NCBI GenBank assembly: GCA_001556025.1
Contig: LSIB01000149.1
Location: forward strand, 32,815-96,814
Source of the DNA: Rhizobiales bacterium CCH3-A5
GTDB lineage: Bacteria; Pseudomonadota; Alphaproteobacteria; Rhizobiales; Beijerinckiaceae
Length of the DNA: 64,000 nt
Reading direction: 5' to 3'
Of this stretch, positions 1 through 9,881 are shown piece after piece. The notes under the pieces were generated by a model, which saw only the letters and a program-made list of their open reading frames with translations, did not search any database and was not told the DNA's origin. Every line of letters starts with the position of its first letter. The first letter of the stretch is position 1. The position numbers and the translations under genes are program-made.

Positions 1-458
1 TCGGCCGCGTCGCCAGAATCGGCACGGTGAAGGTGACGGATTCCTTCTTCGTCGAGCGCTACAGCCAGGTCATGCACATCGTCTCGAACGTCGAAGGGAC
101 GATCGATCCGAAGCACGACGCGCTGGCCGCGCTCGCGGCGGGCTTTCCGGCCGGCACCGTCTCCGGCGCGCCGAAGGTGCGGGCGATGGAGATCATTGAC
201 GAGCTGGAGCACGATGCGCGCGGCGCTTATGGCGGCTGCATCGGCTATTTCGGCGCCAATGGCGAGATGGACACCTGCATCGTGCTGCGCACGGCGGTGG
301 TCAAGGACGGCCGAATGCATGTCCAGGCCGGCGCGGGCATCGTCTACGATTCAGACCCGGCCTCCGAGCAGCAGGAATGCGTCAACAAGGCCAAGGCGCT
401 GTTCAAGGCGGCAGAAGAGGCGGTGCGCTTCGCGGCCGTAGCGCGACGGGGGCAGTGA
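1..458 (+). CDS. trpE: Anthranilate synthase component I, C-terminal part (5' end outside window)
   Basis: The reading frame is open from base 3 and ends at the TGA at 456-458, so about 152 C-terminal residues are visible. They belong to the chorismate-binding domain: the stretch [20 protein letters not shown], then [28 protein letters not shown] and a [12 protein letters not shown] motif near the end are all hallmarks of TrpE and related chorismate enzymes. TrpE converts chorismate plus ammonia to anthranilate, the first step of tryptophan synthesis, using ammonia from the TrpG subunit. Here trpE and trpG are separate genes, whereas many rhizobia carry a fused trpE(G). A palindromic repeat lies between it and trpG. 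Identity is secure; the N-terminal feedback-inhibition region cannot be seen. Confidence 0.95.
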   Translation, partial: GRVARIGTVKVTDSFFVERYSQVMHIVSNVEGTIDPKHDALAALAAGFPAGTVSGAPKVRAMEIIDELEHDARGAYGGCIGYFGANGEMDTCIVLRTAVVKDGRMHVQAGAGIVYDSDPASEQQECVNKAKALFKAAEEAVRFAAVARRGQ

Positions 459-480
459 AACCGAGAGGGACGTCGATCCC

Positions 481-554
481 GTCATTGCGAGCGCAGCGAA
501 GCAATCCAGCGTCTCGCGCAAACCTCTGGATTGCTTCGCTGCGCTCGCAATGAC
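481..554. repeat. Palindromic intergenic repeat (29-bp perfect arms) between trpE and trpG
   Basis: Arms at 481-509 and 526-554 are perfect reverse complements (29 bp), separated by a 16-bp loop. A diverged copy of the same element, sharing GCAGCGAAGCAATCC and TTCGCTGCGCTCGCAA, lies at about 56304-56375. This looks like a dispersed REP/MITE-like element. Transcribed, it would form a long hairpin in the trpE-trpG message and could act as an attenuator or RNA-stability element. The remaining bases of the gap (459-623) show no gene. Confidence 0.85.
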
Positions 555-623
555 GGCGAGGCAAACTTGACCGCCTGCCCTGTCAGCGGGCATGACCATC
601 GACCGAAACGCGACACCGAACCC

Positions 624-1241
624 ATGCGCATCCTGCTGATCGACAATTACGACAGCTTCACCTGGAACCTCGTCCACCTGATCGGTGGCTTGGGCGCGCA
701 GGTCGATGTCGTGCGCAACGATGCGCTCACGGTCTCCGAGGCTCTCGCGAGCGGGCATGACGCGATCGTGCTATCGCCCGGCCCCTGCACGCCCAACGAG
801 GCCGGCATCTGCCTCGATCTGGTCCGCGAGGGCGCTGGCAAGGTTCCGCTGTTCGGTGTCTGTCTCGGCCTGCAGGCGATCGGCCAGGCTTTTGGCGGCG
901 AGGTGATCCGCGCGCCGCTGCCGATGCACGGCAAGATCTCGACCATAAGCCATCATGCTCGCGGGCTCTTTCGCGGCATCAACGGCCCACTCAAGGCGAC
1001 GCGCTATCATTCGCTCGTCGTCGAATGCCGGAGTTGCCCGCCGGAACTCGACATCGAGGCGACGACCGAGGACGGGCTGATCATGGCGCTGTCGCACCGC
1101 GACCTGCCTGTGCATGGCGTGCAGTTCCATCCCGAGAGCATCGCCTCCGAGCATGGCGCGACGATCCTGCGGAATTTCCTCGAGATGGCGGAACGATGGT
1201 CGCAGACGCACCGCGCGCCCGCCCTTTCCGAGACAGCCTGA
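624..1241 (+). CDS. trpG: Anthranilate synthase component II (glutamine amidotransferase)
   Basis: This 205-residue class I glutamine amidotransferase hydrolyses glutamine and hands ammonia to TrpE to make anthranilate; the family member PabA does the same for aminodeoxychorismate synthase. The start MRILLIDNYDSFTWNL is the classic TrpG/PabA N terminus, so the ATG at 624 was chosen although the frame is open further upstream through the repeat. The triad is visible: Cys80 in FGVCLGLQAI, and His169 and Glu171 in GVQFHPESI. It is followed 15 bp later by trpD. The trpE-G-D-C order makes TrpG more likely than a dedicated PabA, though the protein may serve both enzymes. Confidence 0.95.
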   Translation: MRILLIDNYDSFTWNLVHLIGGLGAQVDVVRNDALTVSEALASGHDAIVLSPGPCTPNEAGICLDLVREGAGKVPLFGVCLGLQAIGQAFGGEVIRAPLPMHGKISTISHHARGLFRGINGPLKATRYHSLVVECRSCPPELDIEATTEDGLIMALSHRDLPVHGVQFHPESIASEHGATILRNFLEMAERWSQTHRAPALSETA

Positions 1242-1256
1242 GCAGACCAGAGTTCC

Positions 1257-2270
1257 ATGGACGATTTCAAACCCTTCATCGCCAAGGTCGCGACCGGCGC
1301 CACGCTCTCGCGCGACGAGGCGCGCGACGCCTTCGAAACCATCCTCTCGGGCGGCGTCACCAACGCACAGGCTGCCGCCTTCCTGATGGCGCTGCGGGTG
1401 CGCGGCGAGACCGCCGAGGAGATCGCCGGCGCGGTTTCGGCCATGCGCGCGAAAATGCTGACCGTGAAGGCCCCGGCCGAGGCCATCGACATCGTCGGCA
1501 CAGGCGGCGATTCGTCCGGCTCCTATAATGTCTCGACATTGGCCGCGATCATCACGGCCGCCTGCGGCGTGCCCGTCGCCAAGCATGGCAACCGCGCCGC
1601 CTCCTCGCGCTCAGGCGCGGCCGACGTGCTGACCGCGCTCGGCGTCAAGGTCGGGCTCGATCCGGCGGGAACGGAAGCCTGCATCGCCAGGGCCGGCGTC
1701 GGCTTCATGTTCGCGCCGACGCACCACGCCTCGATGCGCCATGTCGCGCCGGTGCGCACGGAGCTGGGCACGCGCACGATCTTCAACCTGCTCGGTCCGC
1801 TCTCCAATCCTGCGGGCGTCAAGAAGCAGTTGATCGGGGCGTTCTCGGAGACCTGGCTGGAGCCAATGGTCAAGGTGCTGGCCTCGCTGGGCTCGACCCG
1901 GATCTGGGCGGTGCATGGTTCCGATGGGCTCGACGAGATCACCACCACGGGGCCGACCCGCGTCGTCTCCCTCGATCATGGCAAGATCGAGAGTTTTCAG
2001 ATCGGCCCGGACGATGTCGGGCTTGCGCGGGCGAAGCCCGAGGATCTGCGCGGCGGCGAGCCGGCGCAGAACGCAGCCGCGCTGACGGCGGTGCTGGATG
2101 GCGAGAGGACCGCCTTTCGCGACATCGCCGCTTTCAATGCGGGCGCTGCGCTGCTGGTGGCGGGCAAGGCGAGCGACCTGCGCGACGGGCTGGCGCAGGC
2201 TGAAAGTGCGCTCGATTCGGGCCGCGCCAAGGCCGCGCTGGCGGCGCTCGTCTCGGTCTCGAACGCGTGA
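1257..2270 (+). CDS. trpD: Anthranilate phosphoribosyltransferase
   Basis: TrpD transfers the phosphoribosyl group of PRPP to anthranilate, the second step of tryptophan synthesis. The 337 residues match the usual family length. The PRPP-binding glycine loop [14 protein letters not shown] lies at residues 81-95, and the conserved [12 protein letters not shown] anthranilate-side motif at 109-120. The N-terminal helical domain and the central alpha/beta domain are in the normal order. The gene starts with ATG 15 bp after trpG and ends 7 bp before trpC, so the three are almost certainly one transcript. Confidence 0.96.
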   Translation: MDDFKPFIAKVATGATLSRDEARDAFETILSGGVTNAQAAAFLMALRVRGETAEEIAGAVSAMRAKMLTVKAPAEAIDIVGTGGDSSGSYNVSTLAAIITAACGVPVAKHGNRAASSRSGAADVLTALGVKVGLDPAGTEACIARAGVGFMFAPTHHASMRHVAPVRTELGTRTIFNLLGPLSNPAGVKKQLIGAFSETWLEPMVKVLASLGSTRIWAVHGSDGLDEITTTGPTRVVSLDHGKIESFQIGPDDVGLARAKPEDLRGGEPAQNAAALTAVLDGERTAFRDIAAFNAGAALLVAGKASDLRDGLAQAESALDSGRAKAALAALVSVSNA

Positions 2271-2277
2271 GGCGGCC

Positions 2278-3090
2278 ATGAGCGATATCCTCGCCCGGAT
2301 CGAGGCCTATAAGCGCGAGGAGATCGCCGCGGCCAAGGCAGCGATCCCACAAGCGGAGATCGAGATACTGGCCCGGACCGCGCCGCCGCCGAAAGGGTTC
2401 GCGGCGGCGATCGCAGTGAAGCATGCGCAGGGCAAGCCGGCCTTGATCGCCGAGATCAAGAAGGCGAGCCCGTCCAAGGGGCTGATCCGCGCCGATTTCA
2501 ACCCTCCCGCGCTGGCCCGCGCCTATGCCGATGGCGGCGCGGCCTGCCTCTCCGTGCTGACCGATGGCCCGTCCTTCCAGGGCAGACCCGAATTTCTGAT
2601 GCAGGCGCGCGAGGCGAGCGGCCTGCCGGCCCTACGCAAGGATTTTCTCTACGAGCCCTATCAGGTCTACGAGGCGCGGGCCTGGGGTGCGGACTGCATC
2701 CTGATCATCATGGCCGGCGTCGACGACGCCACCGCCCGCGCGTTGAACGAAACGGCGCTCGAACTCGGCATGGACGTGCTGATCGAGGTGCATGACGAGG
2801 CCGAACTCGACCGGGCGCTGCCGCTGGGGGCAAAACTGCTCGGGATCAACAACCGTGACCTGCGCAGCTTTGCCGTCGATCTCGCCGTGACCGAGCGGCT
2901 CAGCCCGCGCGTGCCGGGCGACCGCGTCATCGTCGGAGAAAGCGGCATTTTCGGCCACGCCGACATCGCGAGGCTCGCACGCTGCGGCGTCAACACCTTT
3001 CTCGTCGGCGAAAGCCTGATGCGTCAGGAGAACGTCGCCGCCGCCACGCGTCAGTTGCTGACCGGCTCGGCGCAGGAGGAAGCGGCGTGA
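2278..3090 (+). CDS. trpC: Indole-3-glycerol phosphate synthase
   Basis: TrpC closes the ring of carboxyphenylamino-deoxyribulose phosphate to give indole-3-glycerol phosphate. The 270-residue protein is a monofunctional TIM barrel with no TrpF domain fused. Visible motifs are [12 protein letters not shown] (57-68, catalytic lysine), [11 protein letters not shown] (120-130), the IEVHDEAEL strand, GINNRDL and the C-terminal GESGI and FLVGESLM phosphate-binding loops. The ATG at 2278 was preferred because the upstream frame is only trpD shadow. Its last bases overlap the GTG of moaC, so tryptophan and molybdenum-cofactor genes are translationally coupled. No trpF, trpB or trpA is in the window. 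Confidence 0.96.
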   Translation: MSDILARIEAYKREEIAAAKAAIPQAEIEILARTAPPPKGFAAAIAVKHAQGKPALIAEIKKASPSKGLIRADFNPPALARAYADGGAACLSVLTDGPSFQGRPEFLMQAREASGLPALRKDFLYEPYQVYEARAWGADCILIIMAGVDDATARALNETALELGMDVLIEVHDEAELDRALPLGAKLLGINNRDLRSFAVDLAVTERLSPRVPGDRVIVGESGIFGHADIARLARCGVNTFLVGESLMRQENVAAATRQLLTGSAQEEAA

Positions 3091-3584
3091 CCGGGCTCAG
3101 CCATCTCGACGCAAGGGGCCAGGCCCATATGGTCGATGTCGGGGGCAAGGCCGAGACGGACCGCATGGCGGTCGCCGAGGGCTGCGTCGTGATGGCGGCG
3201 CAGACGCTTGCCATCGTGCGTGCCGGCGATGCGAAGAAGGGCGACGTGCTCGGCACCGCGCGGCTCGCCGGGATCATGGCCGCCAAGCGCACCCATGAGT
3301 TGATCCCGCTCTGCCACCCGCTGCTGATCAGCAAGGTCTCGGTCGATCTCGCCATCGACGAGGCGCTGCCCGGCGTGCGCGTCACCGCCGAGGTGAAGAT
3401 GAAGGGCCAGACCGGCGTCGAGATGGAGGCGTTGACGGCGGTCTCCGTCGCGTGCCTCACGGTCTACGATATGGTCAAGGCGGTCGATCGCGGCATGCGG
3501 ATCGAAGGTGTGCGGCTGCTGCACAAATCCGGCGGCAAGTCCGGCGTGTTCGAAGCCAATCCTTCGGAAGCGGAGCCCGCCTGA
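3087..3584 (+). CDS. moaC: Cyclic pyranopterin monophosphate synthase
   Basis: MoaC converts the GTP-derived 3',8-cyclo intermediate made by MoaA into cyclic pyranopterin monophosphate, the first precursor of molybdopterin. The 165-residue protein carries the family signatures [13 protein letters not shown] (67-79) and [24 protein letters not shown] (109-132), including the catalytic Asp128. Translation starts at a GTG that overlaps the trpC stop (GTGA), with a strong AGGAGG about 7 bases upstream. It is followed immediately by moeA. moaA is not in the window. Confidence 0.96.
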   Translation: MTGLSHLDARGQAHMVDVGGKAETDRMAVAEGCVVMAAQTLAIVRAGDAKKGDVLGTARLAGIMAAKRTHELIPLCHPLLISKVSVDLAIDEALPGVRVTAEVKMKGQTGVEMEALTAVSVACLTVYDMVKAVDRGMRIEGVRLLHKSGGKSGVFEANPSEAEPA

Positions 3585-4795
3585 TGGCGCTGACACCGGT
3601 CAAGGTCGCTCTGAGGGCGCTGCTCGATAGCGTGCCCGGCGCGATGGCGGCCGAGACGCTGCCGCTGTCGCAATGCGCCGGCCGCGTGCTCGCGCAGGAT
3701 ATCGCGGCGCTGCGCACGCAGCCGCCATTCGCCAATTCCGCCATGGATGGCTACGCGGTTCGCGCCGACGATCTCGTGCCGGCAAACGAATTGCGCGTCA
3801 TCGGCGAATCGGCTGCCGGGCGTAGTTTTGCTGGAAAGCTTGGCGAGGGCGAGGCGGTGCGCATCTTCACCGGCGCCCCGATTCCGGAAGGCGCGGATAC
3901 CATCCTGATCCAGGAGAACGCCGACGGTGTCGGCGAGGCGACGATCCGCGTCCGCGAGAGCACCCCCAGGGGACGCCATGTCCGGGTCGCCGGTCTCGAT
4001 TTCAGCGAGGGCGACGTCCTGCTGCCCGCCGGACGCGCACTCGACAGCGCGGCTCTGGGCCTCGCGGCCGCGGGCGGTCATCCGACGCTGGCGGTGCGAA
4101 AGAAACCGCTCGTCGCGATCCTCGCCACGGGCGACGAACTCGTCCTGCCGGGGGAGCATGTCGGTGCGGACCAGATCGTGGCGTCGAACAGCTTCTCGCT
4201 CGCCGCGATCGTCGAGGCGGCCGGTGGAACCGTGCTCGATCTCGGCATCGCGCGCGACAACCATCCCGACCTCGCCCAGCGCATTGCGCGCGCCCGGGAC
4301 GCCGACGCCGATGTGCTGATCACGCTGGGCGGCGCGTCGGTCGGGGCGCACGACCTCGTGCAGGAGGCGCTGAAGCGCGCCGGCATGGACCTCGGCTTCT
4401 GGAAGATCGCGATGCGGCCGGGCAAGCCGATGATGATGGGCCGACTCGGTCGGATGGTCGCTGTCGGCCTGCCGGGAAATCCGGTCTCCTCCATCGTCTG
4501 CGGCCATCTGTTCATCGTGCCGCTGATCGAGGCCCTGCTCGGCCTCGCCGATCCCGAAAGAGATCGCAGTGAGCCCGCCATTGCCGGTATCGATATGCCG
4601 GCTAATGACGAACGGGAGGACTATCTTCGGTCCGATCTCAGCTATTCCGAGGCCGGCTGGATCGTTACCCCCTTCCAGAAGCAGGATTCCTCGATGCTCG
4701 GCACGCTTGCGAGAGCGAGGGCGCTCACCATCCGTCCGCCATTTGCCGAGCCGGCAAAGCAGGGCGAGCCCTGCCGGATCATCCGGCTGCGCTGA
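3584..4795 (+). CDS. moeA: Molybdopterin molybdenumtransferase MoeA
   Basis: MoeA inserts molybdate into adenylated molybdopterin to finish the molybdenum cofactor. The 403-residue protein has the normal domain order: N-terminal segment with [17 protein letters not shown] (47-63), a beta-rich insert, the MogA-like domain with [20 protein letters not shown] and [10 protein letters not shown], then GLPGNPVSS and the C-terminal beta barrel. The ATG shares bases with the moaC stop (TGATG), so the in-frame sequence upstream was rejected. The trpC-moaC-moeA overlaps imply one coupled transcript that ends before lexA. Confidence 0.95.
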   Translation: MALTPVKVALRALLDSVPGAMAAETLPLSQCAGRVLAQDIAALRTQPPFANSAMDGYAVRADDLVPANELRVIGESAAGRSFAGKLGEGEAVRIFTGAPIPEGADTILIQENADGVGEATIRVRESTPRGRHVRVAGLDFSEGDVLLPAGRALDSAALGLAAAGGHPTLAVRKKPLVAILATGDELVLPGEHVGADQIVASNSFSLAAIVEAAGGTVLDLGIARDNHPDLAQRIARARDADADVLITLGGASVGAHDLVQEALKRAGMDLGFWKIAMRPGKPMMMGRLGRMVAVGLPGNPVSSIVCGHLFIVPLIEALLGLADPERDRSEPAIAGIDMPANDEREDYLRSDLSYSEAGWIVTPFQKQDSSMLGTLARARALTIRPPFAEPAKQGEPCRIIRLR

Positions 4796-4806
4796 AGGCC
4801 CTTGCG

Positions 4807-4821
4807 GAACACAACGCGAAC
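4807..4821. promoter_or_regulatory. Alphaproteobacterial LexA (SOS) box upstream of lexA
   Basis: GAAC-ACAACGC-GAAC exactly fits GAAC-N7-GAAC, the reverse complement of GTTC-N7-GTTC, the LexA box of alphaproteobacteria. It lies 58 bases before the lexA ATG, which fits autorepression. Confidence 0.85.
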
Positions 4822-4830
4822 CTGTACCAT

Positions 4831-4845
4831 GTTCGTGATTTGTTT
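4831..4845. promoter_or_regulatory. Probable second, imperfect LexA box
   Basis: GTTC-GTGATTT-GTTT matches seven of the eight fixed bases of GTTC-N7-GTTC. It sits 10 bp after the perfect box and 34 bp before the lexA start, so two repressor dimers could bind side by side. Confidence 0.5.
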
Positions 4846-4878
4846 CGACTCTTCGCTTCCGGCGAACCGGCGGGAACC

Positions 4879-5583
4879 ATGCTGACACGCAAACAGTTCG
4901 AACTGCTCCGCTTCATCCATGAGCGCCTGCGCGAGAGCGGCGTGCCGCCCTCCTTCGACGAGATGAAGGACGCGCTCGACCTGAAGTCGAAATCCGGCAT
5001 CCACCGCCTGATCATGGCGCTGGAGGAGCGCGGCTTCATCCGCCGGCTGCCGAACCGGGCCCGTGCGCTGGAGGTGATCAAGCTGCCCGACGGCGTCGCT
5101 GGCGCGCAGGCCCCTCGCGGCCGCTTCAGCCCGTCCGTCGTCCAGGGCGGGCTCGGCAAGGTGAAGCCGGCGAGCAGCCCTCCCGAGGAAGATGCGCGCG
5201 CCACGATCGCGATCCCGGTGATGGGGCGCATCGCGGCCGGTACGCCTGTCTCGGCGATCCAGAGCCGCAGCCACAACGTCTCCCTACCGGCCGACATGCT
5301 GGGCGCCGGCGAGCATTACGCTCTGGAAGTGCGCGGCGATTCGATGGTCGAAGCCGGCATCCTGGACGGCGATACCGTCGTGATCCGCAAGCAGGACACA
5401 GCCAACACCGGCGACATCATCGTGGCGCTGATCGACGACGAGGAGGCCACGCTCAAGCGCCTGCGCAAGCGCGGCTCTTCGATCGCTCTAGAGGCGGCCA
5501 ATCCAGCCTATGAGACCCGCGTGCTCGGACCCGATCGCGTCAAGATTCAGGGCCGGCTGGTCAATCTGATGCGGCGTTACTGA
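4879..5583 (+). CDS. lexA: SOS response repressor/protease LexA
   Basis: LexA represses DNA-damage genes and cleaves itself when RecA filaments form. The 234-residue protein starts at the ATG giving [13 protein letters not shown], the standard alphaproteobacterial N terminus; the 13 residues upstream in frame are not conserved-looking. A winged helix-turn-helix covers residues 1-68 ([19 protein letters not shown]). The C-terminal S24 peptidase domain has the cleavage site Ala120-Gly121 (GRIAAGTP), nucleophile Ser155 (RGDSMVEAG) and general base Lys193 (EATLKRL). Upstream lie one perfect and one near-perfect SOS box, showing autoregulation. Confidence 0.97.
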   Translation: MLTRKQFELLRFIHERLRESGVPPSFDEMKDALDLKSKSGIHRLIMALEERGFIRRLPNRARALEVIKLPDGVAGAQAPRGRFSPSVVQGGLGKVKPASSPPEEDARATIAIPVMGRIAAGTPVSAIQSRSHNVSLPADMLGAGEHYALEVRGDSMVEAGILDGDTVVIRKQDTANTGDIIVALIDDEEATLKRLRKRGSSIALEAANPAYETRVLGPDRVKIQGRLVNLMRRY

Positions 5584-5611
5584 ACAGGCTGGGTTCATAC
5601 GAAAGCACGCC

Positions 5612-5721
5612 GTCATCTCGGGCGAGCGAAGCGCAGACCCGGGATCCATTCCGGAACCTGTCCGGATGCGTTCTGGAATGGATGCCGGATCGGCGCGGCT
5701 TCGCCGCTTGTCCGGGATGAC
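5612..5721. repeat. Imperfect inverted repeat between convergent lexA and comEC
   Basis: The left arm 5612-5652 begins GTCATCTCGGGCGAGCGAAG and the right arm 5675-5721 ends GCTTGTCCGGGATGAC. The outer GTCAT.../...ATGAC ends and the inner ATCCATTCC/GGAATGGAT parts pair well, with mismatches between. It has the look of a dispersed palindromic intergenic element and is unrelated in sequence to the repeat at 481-554. Between two convergent genes it could serve as a bidirectional transcription stop. Confidence 0.7.
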
Positions 5722-5744
5722 AGGTCGGTTTGGGAGAGTGTTTT

Positions 5745-8003
5745 TTAGAGTCGGTCCGCGGTCTCGTCTTCAACGGGCTGTGCAGCGGGCAATGCCGGAG
5801 CTGCGGCTGACGGCCGGGTGCGGTTCCATGGACGGCCGCCCTCGCCGCTTTCGGCGGCGAGCCTGCGCCAGGGCTGTTGGCCGGGCAGTATCGCGCCTGA
5901 GCGCATCAATGCGGTGGCTCCGTCGCGGCTCAGCGCCCCCCGGTCGATCAGCATGGCCCTGCAGGGTGCGCTCCACGGGATCGGCGTCACCACAAGGTCG
6001 GCGCGGCGGCAATCCTCGACCAGCGCCGGCCGGTCGCGGACATAGGCGACTCTGCGGCCGTCCGCTGTGGCGATGACGCAGCCTTGCCCGTCGCAGGCCG
6101 CGCCCTCGCGCAGGCTGGCATCGCCGGGCTTGCGGCTGTCGCCATCGGCGTTGAGCCATTGCTGGAGCACGAAGGCGCTCGGCCGCCCGGCGACGACGAG
6201 ACGCCCGTCCTTGCCCCGCACGGCGATGCCCGATCCACTGCGTTCGATCAGGATTTCGGGTCGCTCCGGTTTGGCGGCGACGGCGACGCCTGTGGCCAGC
6301 GGAAGGATGGCGAGGAGACGCAGCTTCGTCGTCCACAGCGTCGCCCAGAGCAGCGCGAGCGCGAAGCAGGTCAGCGCCGCCGCCCCGAAAGCCGGAACCA
6401 CCAGAGTCGAATGGTCGATGCTCGCGACCCAGTTTGCGAGTTTCAGCACCGCCTCAGAGGCCATCCCCATCAGCTTCCAGGCCGGCCAGTCGAGCCCGAA
6501 CGGATAGGTCAACACGCCGAACACCGCTGCGGGCATGACGAAGAGCGAGACGAAGGGCAGTGCCAGCGCGTTGCCGAGCAGGCCGAACGGGTTGAAGGTC
6601 TGGAAGTGATATGCGCCAAAGGGCGCGGTCGCAGCCGTGGCGAGCAGCGTCGTGACGACGATGCCGATGGCGGCGAGCCAGATCGTCCGCAGCGGCCATG
6701 GCAGCAGCGACGGCGGCTGCGTCCGGTCTCTGCCCTCCCAGCGCTCGGCGAAAGCGACCAGCGCCGCCACCGCGCCAAAGGACATCTGGAAGCTCGGGCC
6801 GAGCAGCGCCTCGGGCTCGCGCAGCAGCACGATGATGGCGGCGAGCGCGAGATTGCGCATGCTCAGCGCCGGCCGGTCGACGAGGATCGCGCCGAGCATG
6901 ACCAGCGTCATGATCAGCGACCGCACGGTTGCGACCTCCGCGCCGGAGAAGACGCAGTAGGCGGTCGCGCCGAGCATGGCCGCGAGCGCCGCGATCTTCT
7001 TGACCGGCCAGCGCAGGGCGAGCGTTGCCGACAGCGCCAGCAGCGCCCGCACCAGCCAGAAGATCGTGCCCGCCGCCAGCACCATGTGCAGACCGGAGAT
7101 CGAGACGATGTGGTAGATGCCGGCAGCGCGCAGATCGGCATTGGTCGTCTCGGTGATCAGACCGCGCTTGCCGGTGACCAGGGCTGCTGCCATCGCGCCC
7201 GCCTGCCCGCCGCCGATTTCGGCGATGCGTTGCGTGAGAGCGTTGCGGGCGCGGTCGATCGTGACGGTAAAGGCGAGGCTTTTCGGCGGGGGAGACGGCG
7301 GCGGCGTCAATGTGATCTTGCCCGCGACGCTGCCGACCGCGCCGAGGCCGCGAAAGAAAGCGTCGCGGCCGAAATCATAGCCGCCCGGCCTTGCCGGTCC
7401 CGGCGGGGGAAGCAGGCGCGCCACAGCGGAGATGTGGTCGCCGGGAGCGACAGTGCCGCTGCGGACATTGACGCGCACGCGCCTGGGCTGATTGCCGGCC
7501 TCGACGCCCGCGAGGCCGGTGACCAGCAGCACGATCCGCGCGCCGGCGTCCCGCGCCTCGACAGATTCGACAAATCCCGTCACGACCCCGATACGCGGCC
7601 GGTCCAGTATCGGCGCGGCGATTTCCGCCGTGCGCCAGGTCGCGGCGGCGAAGCCGGCGAAGATCGCAGCCAGGGCGATGCAGGCGATGAATACAAGGCG
7701 CTTCCGGCGCGAGGCGAGCGCTCCGGCGGCCGAGGCCGCGAGACCCGCGAGAGGCGCGGCCAGTGCCGGCTCCCGGTCGGCGGCGAAGTAGAGCATGATG
7801 CCCACGCCCATCATCACCGGGAGCCAGAGGAAGAGCCGGCGGCGTTCGGCTTCGGCTTCGAGCGCGGCGTGCAGGGTCTGGCCAGCTTCCGCGAGCCGGA
7901 GCGACAGGTTGACGCCGCGCAATCGCCAACCCTGCGGCCAAGCCAGCACAGCGCCCGCAGGCGCGGCGCGCAATCCGGACTGGCTTTCGGGAGGCTGGCG
8001 CAT
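5745..8003 (-). CDS. comEC: ComEC/Rec2-family DNA-uptake membrane protein
   Basis: This 752-residue polytopic membrane protein belongs to the ComEC/Rec2 family, which forms the inner-membrane channel for single-stranded DNA in natural transformation. N-terminal hydrophobic segments (about residues 58-130) are followed by a soluble DUF4131-type region. Next come the competence core motif GIYHIVSISGLHM (about 300) and many transmembrane segments with GATAYCVFSGAEVATVRS. The C-terminal region is short and lacks an obvious metallo-beta-lactamase HxHxDH motif, as in many alphaproteobacterial members. It starts with ATG at 8003 and is divergent from gltX. No other competence gene is nearby. Confidence 0.88.
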   Translation of the reverse strand: MRQPPESQSGLRAAPAGAVLAWPQGWRLRGVNLSLRLAEAGQTLHAALEAEAERRRLFLWLPVMMGVGIMLYFAADREPALAAPLAGLAASAAGALASRRKRLVFIACIALAAIFAGFAAATWRTAEIAAPILDRPRIGVVTGFVESVEARDAGARIVLLVTGLAGVEAGNQPRRVRVNVRSGTVAPGDHISAVARLLPPPGPARPGGYDFGRDAFFRGLGAVGSVAGKITLTPPPSPPPKSLAFTVTIDRARNALTQRIAEIGGGQAGAMAAALVTGKRGLITETTNADLRAAGIYHIVSISGLHMVLAAGTIFWLVRALLALSATLALRWPVKKIAALAAMLGATAYCVFSGAEVATVRSLIMTLVMLGAILVDRPALSMRNLALAAIIVLLREPEALLGPSFQMSFGAVAALVAFAERWEGRDRTQPPSLLPWPLRTIWLAAIGIVVTTLLATAATAPFGAYHFQTFNPFGLLGNALALPFVSLFVMPAAVFGVLTYPFGLDWPAWKLMGMASEAVLKLANWVASIDHSTLVVPAFGAAALTCFALALLWATLWTTKLRLLAILPLATGVAVAAKPERPEILIERSGSGIAVRGKDGRLVVAGRPSAFVLQQWLNADGDSRKPGDASLREGAACDGQGCVIATADGRRVAYVRDRPALVEDCRRADLVVTPIPWSAPCRAMLIDRGALSRDGATALMRSGAILPGQQPWRRLAAESGEGGRPWNRTRPSAAAPALPAAQPVEDETADRL

Positions 8004-8178
8004 GCGGGTGTCCGCAGGTTTCCGGCGCTGCAGAGGTTGAGCTTAACGTTGCCGGGTTTGCCATGTTACAGGGGCCGCGCCGGATGTCATGCGGTCTCCG
8101 GCCGAATTCGTTCCCGTCCCCTCGCGGGCGTCATTCCAGCGGGTCGGCAGCCAAAAGCCGGCCGGAGCCTTAGCCTTC

Positions 8179-9597
8179 ATGAGCGATGCCGTCGTCACGC
8201 GCTTTGCCCCCTCGCCCACCGGGTTCCTGCATATCGGCGGGGCGCGGACGGCGCTGTTCAACTGGCTCTATGCCCGCCACCATGGCGGCAAGATGCTGTT
8301 GCGGATCGAGGACACCGACCGCGAGCGCTCGACGGAGCCCGCCATCGCGGCGATCCTCGACGGGCTGAGCTGGCTAGGGCTCGATTGGGACGGAGACACC
8401 GTCTACCAGTTCGCCCGCGCCGAGCGGCATCGCGAGGTGGCGCATCAGATGCTGGCGTCGGGCAACGCCTATCGTTGCTACGCGACGCCGGCCGAACTCG
8501 ACGAGATGCGCGAGAAGGCCAAGGCAGAGGGCCGGCCGATGAAATATGACGGGCGCTGGCGCGACCGCGACCCGGCGACCGCGCCTGCCGGCGTCAAGCC
8601 GGTGATCCGCCTCCGAGCGCAGCAGACCGGCGAAACCGTGGTCGAGGACGAGGTTCAGGGCCGTGTCGTGTGGCAGAACGAGAACCTCGACGACCTGGTG
8701 CTGCTGCGCTCGGACGGCAACCCGACCTATATGCTCGCCGTCGTGGTCGACGATCACGACATGGGCGTCACCCATGTCATTCGCGGCGACGACCACCTGA
8801 CCAACGCCGCCCGCCAGACACAGATCTACCAGGCGATGGGGTGGCGCGTGCCGAGCATGTCGCATATCCCGCTGATCCATGGCGCGGACGGGGCCAAGCT
8901 CTCGAAGCGCCATGGCGCGCTCGGCGTCGATGCCTATCGCTCGATGGGCTATTTGCCGGCGGCGCTGCGGAACTATCTGCTGCGGCTGGGCTGGAGCCAT
9001 GGCGACCAGGAGATCTTCTCCACCCAGGAGATGATCGCGCTGTTCAACCTCTCCTCGATCGGCCGCTCGGCGGCGCGCTTCGACTACGCCAAGCTGGAAA
9101 ACCTGAACGGGCTCTATATGCGCCAGTCCGACGACCGCGAACTGCTGGCGGCGCTGAAGGTCATCCTGCCGGAGATCGGCCCGGCGCGGGGAATCGCCGC
9201 CGCGATGTCGCCCGAGCTGGAAGCCCGCTTCCTCGCCGCGATGCCCGGCCTGAAGGAGCGCGCCAAGACGCTGATCGAGCTGCTCGATTCGGCCTATTAC
9301 CTTTATGCCGCCCGCCCCCTTCAGCTCGACGCCAAGGCCGCCGCACTGCTGGATGAGGCCGGGCGGCAGCGCCTTCCGGGCCTTTCCGCAAAGCTGGCCG
9401 CGGTCGACGACTGGTCGCTCGGGGCGCTCGAAACGGCGGTGCGCAGTTTTGCCGAAGAGCAAGGGCTGAAGCTCGGACAGGCGGCGCAGCCCTTGCGCGC
9501 GGCCCTGACCGGGCGGGCGATGTCGCCAGGTCTTTTCGACGTAATGGCGGTGCTCGGCCGCGCGGAAACTCTTGCTCGCCTCACCGACCAAAGCTGA
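8179..9597 (+). CDS. gltX: Glutamyl-tRNA synthetase
   Basis: GltX attaches glutamate to tRNA-Glu. The 472-residue class I synthetase has the HIGH-type motif as HIGG (18-21, within [13 protein letters not shown]) and the KMSKS-type motif KLSKR (240-244). The ATG at 8179 gives [15 protein letters not shown], the normal N terminus; the 30 codons upstream in frame run through the comEC-gltX spacer and were rejected. Alphaproteobacteria often carry two GltX paralogues, one of which may misacylate tRNA-Gln for the GatCAB route. From sequence alone I cannot assign which this is. gltA follows after 284 bp. Confidence 0.95.
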   Translation: MSDAVVTRFAPSPTGFLHIGGARTALFNWLYARHHGGKMLLRIEDTDRERSTEPAIAAILDGLSWLGLDWDGDTVYQFARAERHREVAHQMLASGNAYRCYATPAELDEMREKAKAEGRPMKYDGRWRDRDPATAPAGVKPVIRLRAQQTGETVVEDEVQGRVVWQNENLDDLVLLRSDGNPTYMLAVVVDDHDMGVTHVIRGDDHLTNAARQTQIYQAMGWRVPSMSHIPLIHGADGAKLSKRHGALGVDAYRSMGYLPAALRNYLLRLGWSHGDQEIFSTQEMIALFNLSSIGRSAARFDYAKLENLNGLYMRQSDDRELLAALKVILPEIGPARGIAAAMSPELEARFLAAMPGLKERAKTLIELLDSAYYLYAARPLQLDAKAAALLDEAGRQRLPGLSAKLAAVDDWSLGALETAVRSFAEEQGLKLGQAAQPLRAALTGRAMSPGLFDVMAVLGRAETLARLTDQS

Positions 9598-9881
9598 GCA
9601 ATCGGCGACGCGATCGCCTTTCGGCTCGGTTGAAGCGCTATCGCAAATGGTCTAGTGACGCGTCATGTGAATCCTCCCGCCAGTCGGCGTGAGGGGCACG
9701 AATATTGCTTGAATATCAGTCGGATGCTCCTGTCCTCCCGTCCGTATGCGCATTTGCCGTTCCGTCACCGGGCCGTCACCTCGGGGCCCTCGAATGATGG
9801 TTATGTCTCCTGCGCGGCCGTTCGGTCCCGGGCCGCCAGGAACGGCGATTGACTACAGCGAGCCTGAAAGGATCGGCATCG

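Noticed and set aside
6084..8549. 821-codon plus-strand frame
   Set aside because: It is antisense to comEC and out of frame with gltX. Its composition (Arg/Gln/His-rich, no domains) is typical of high-GC shadows.
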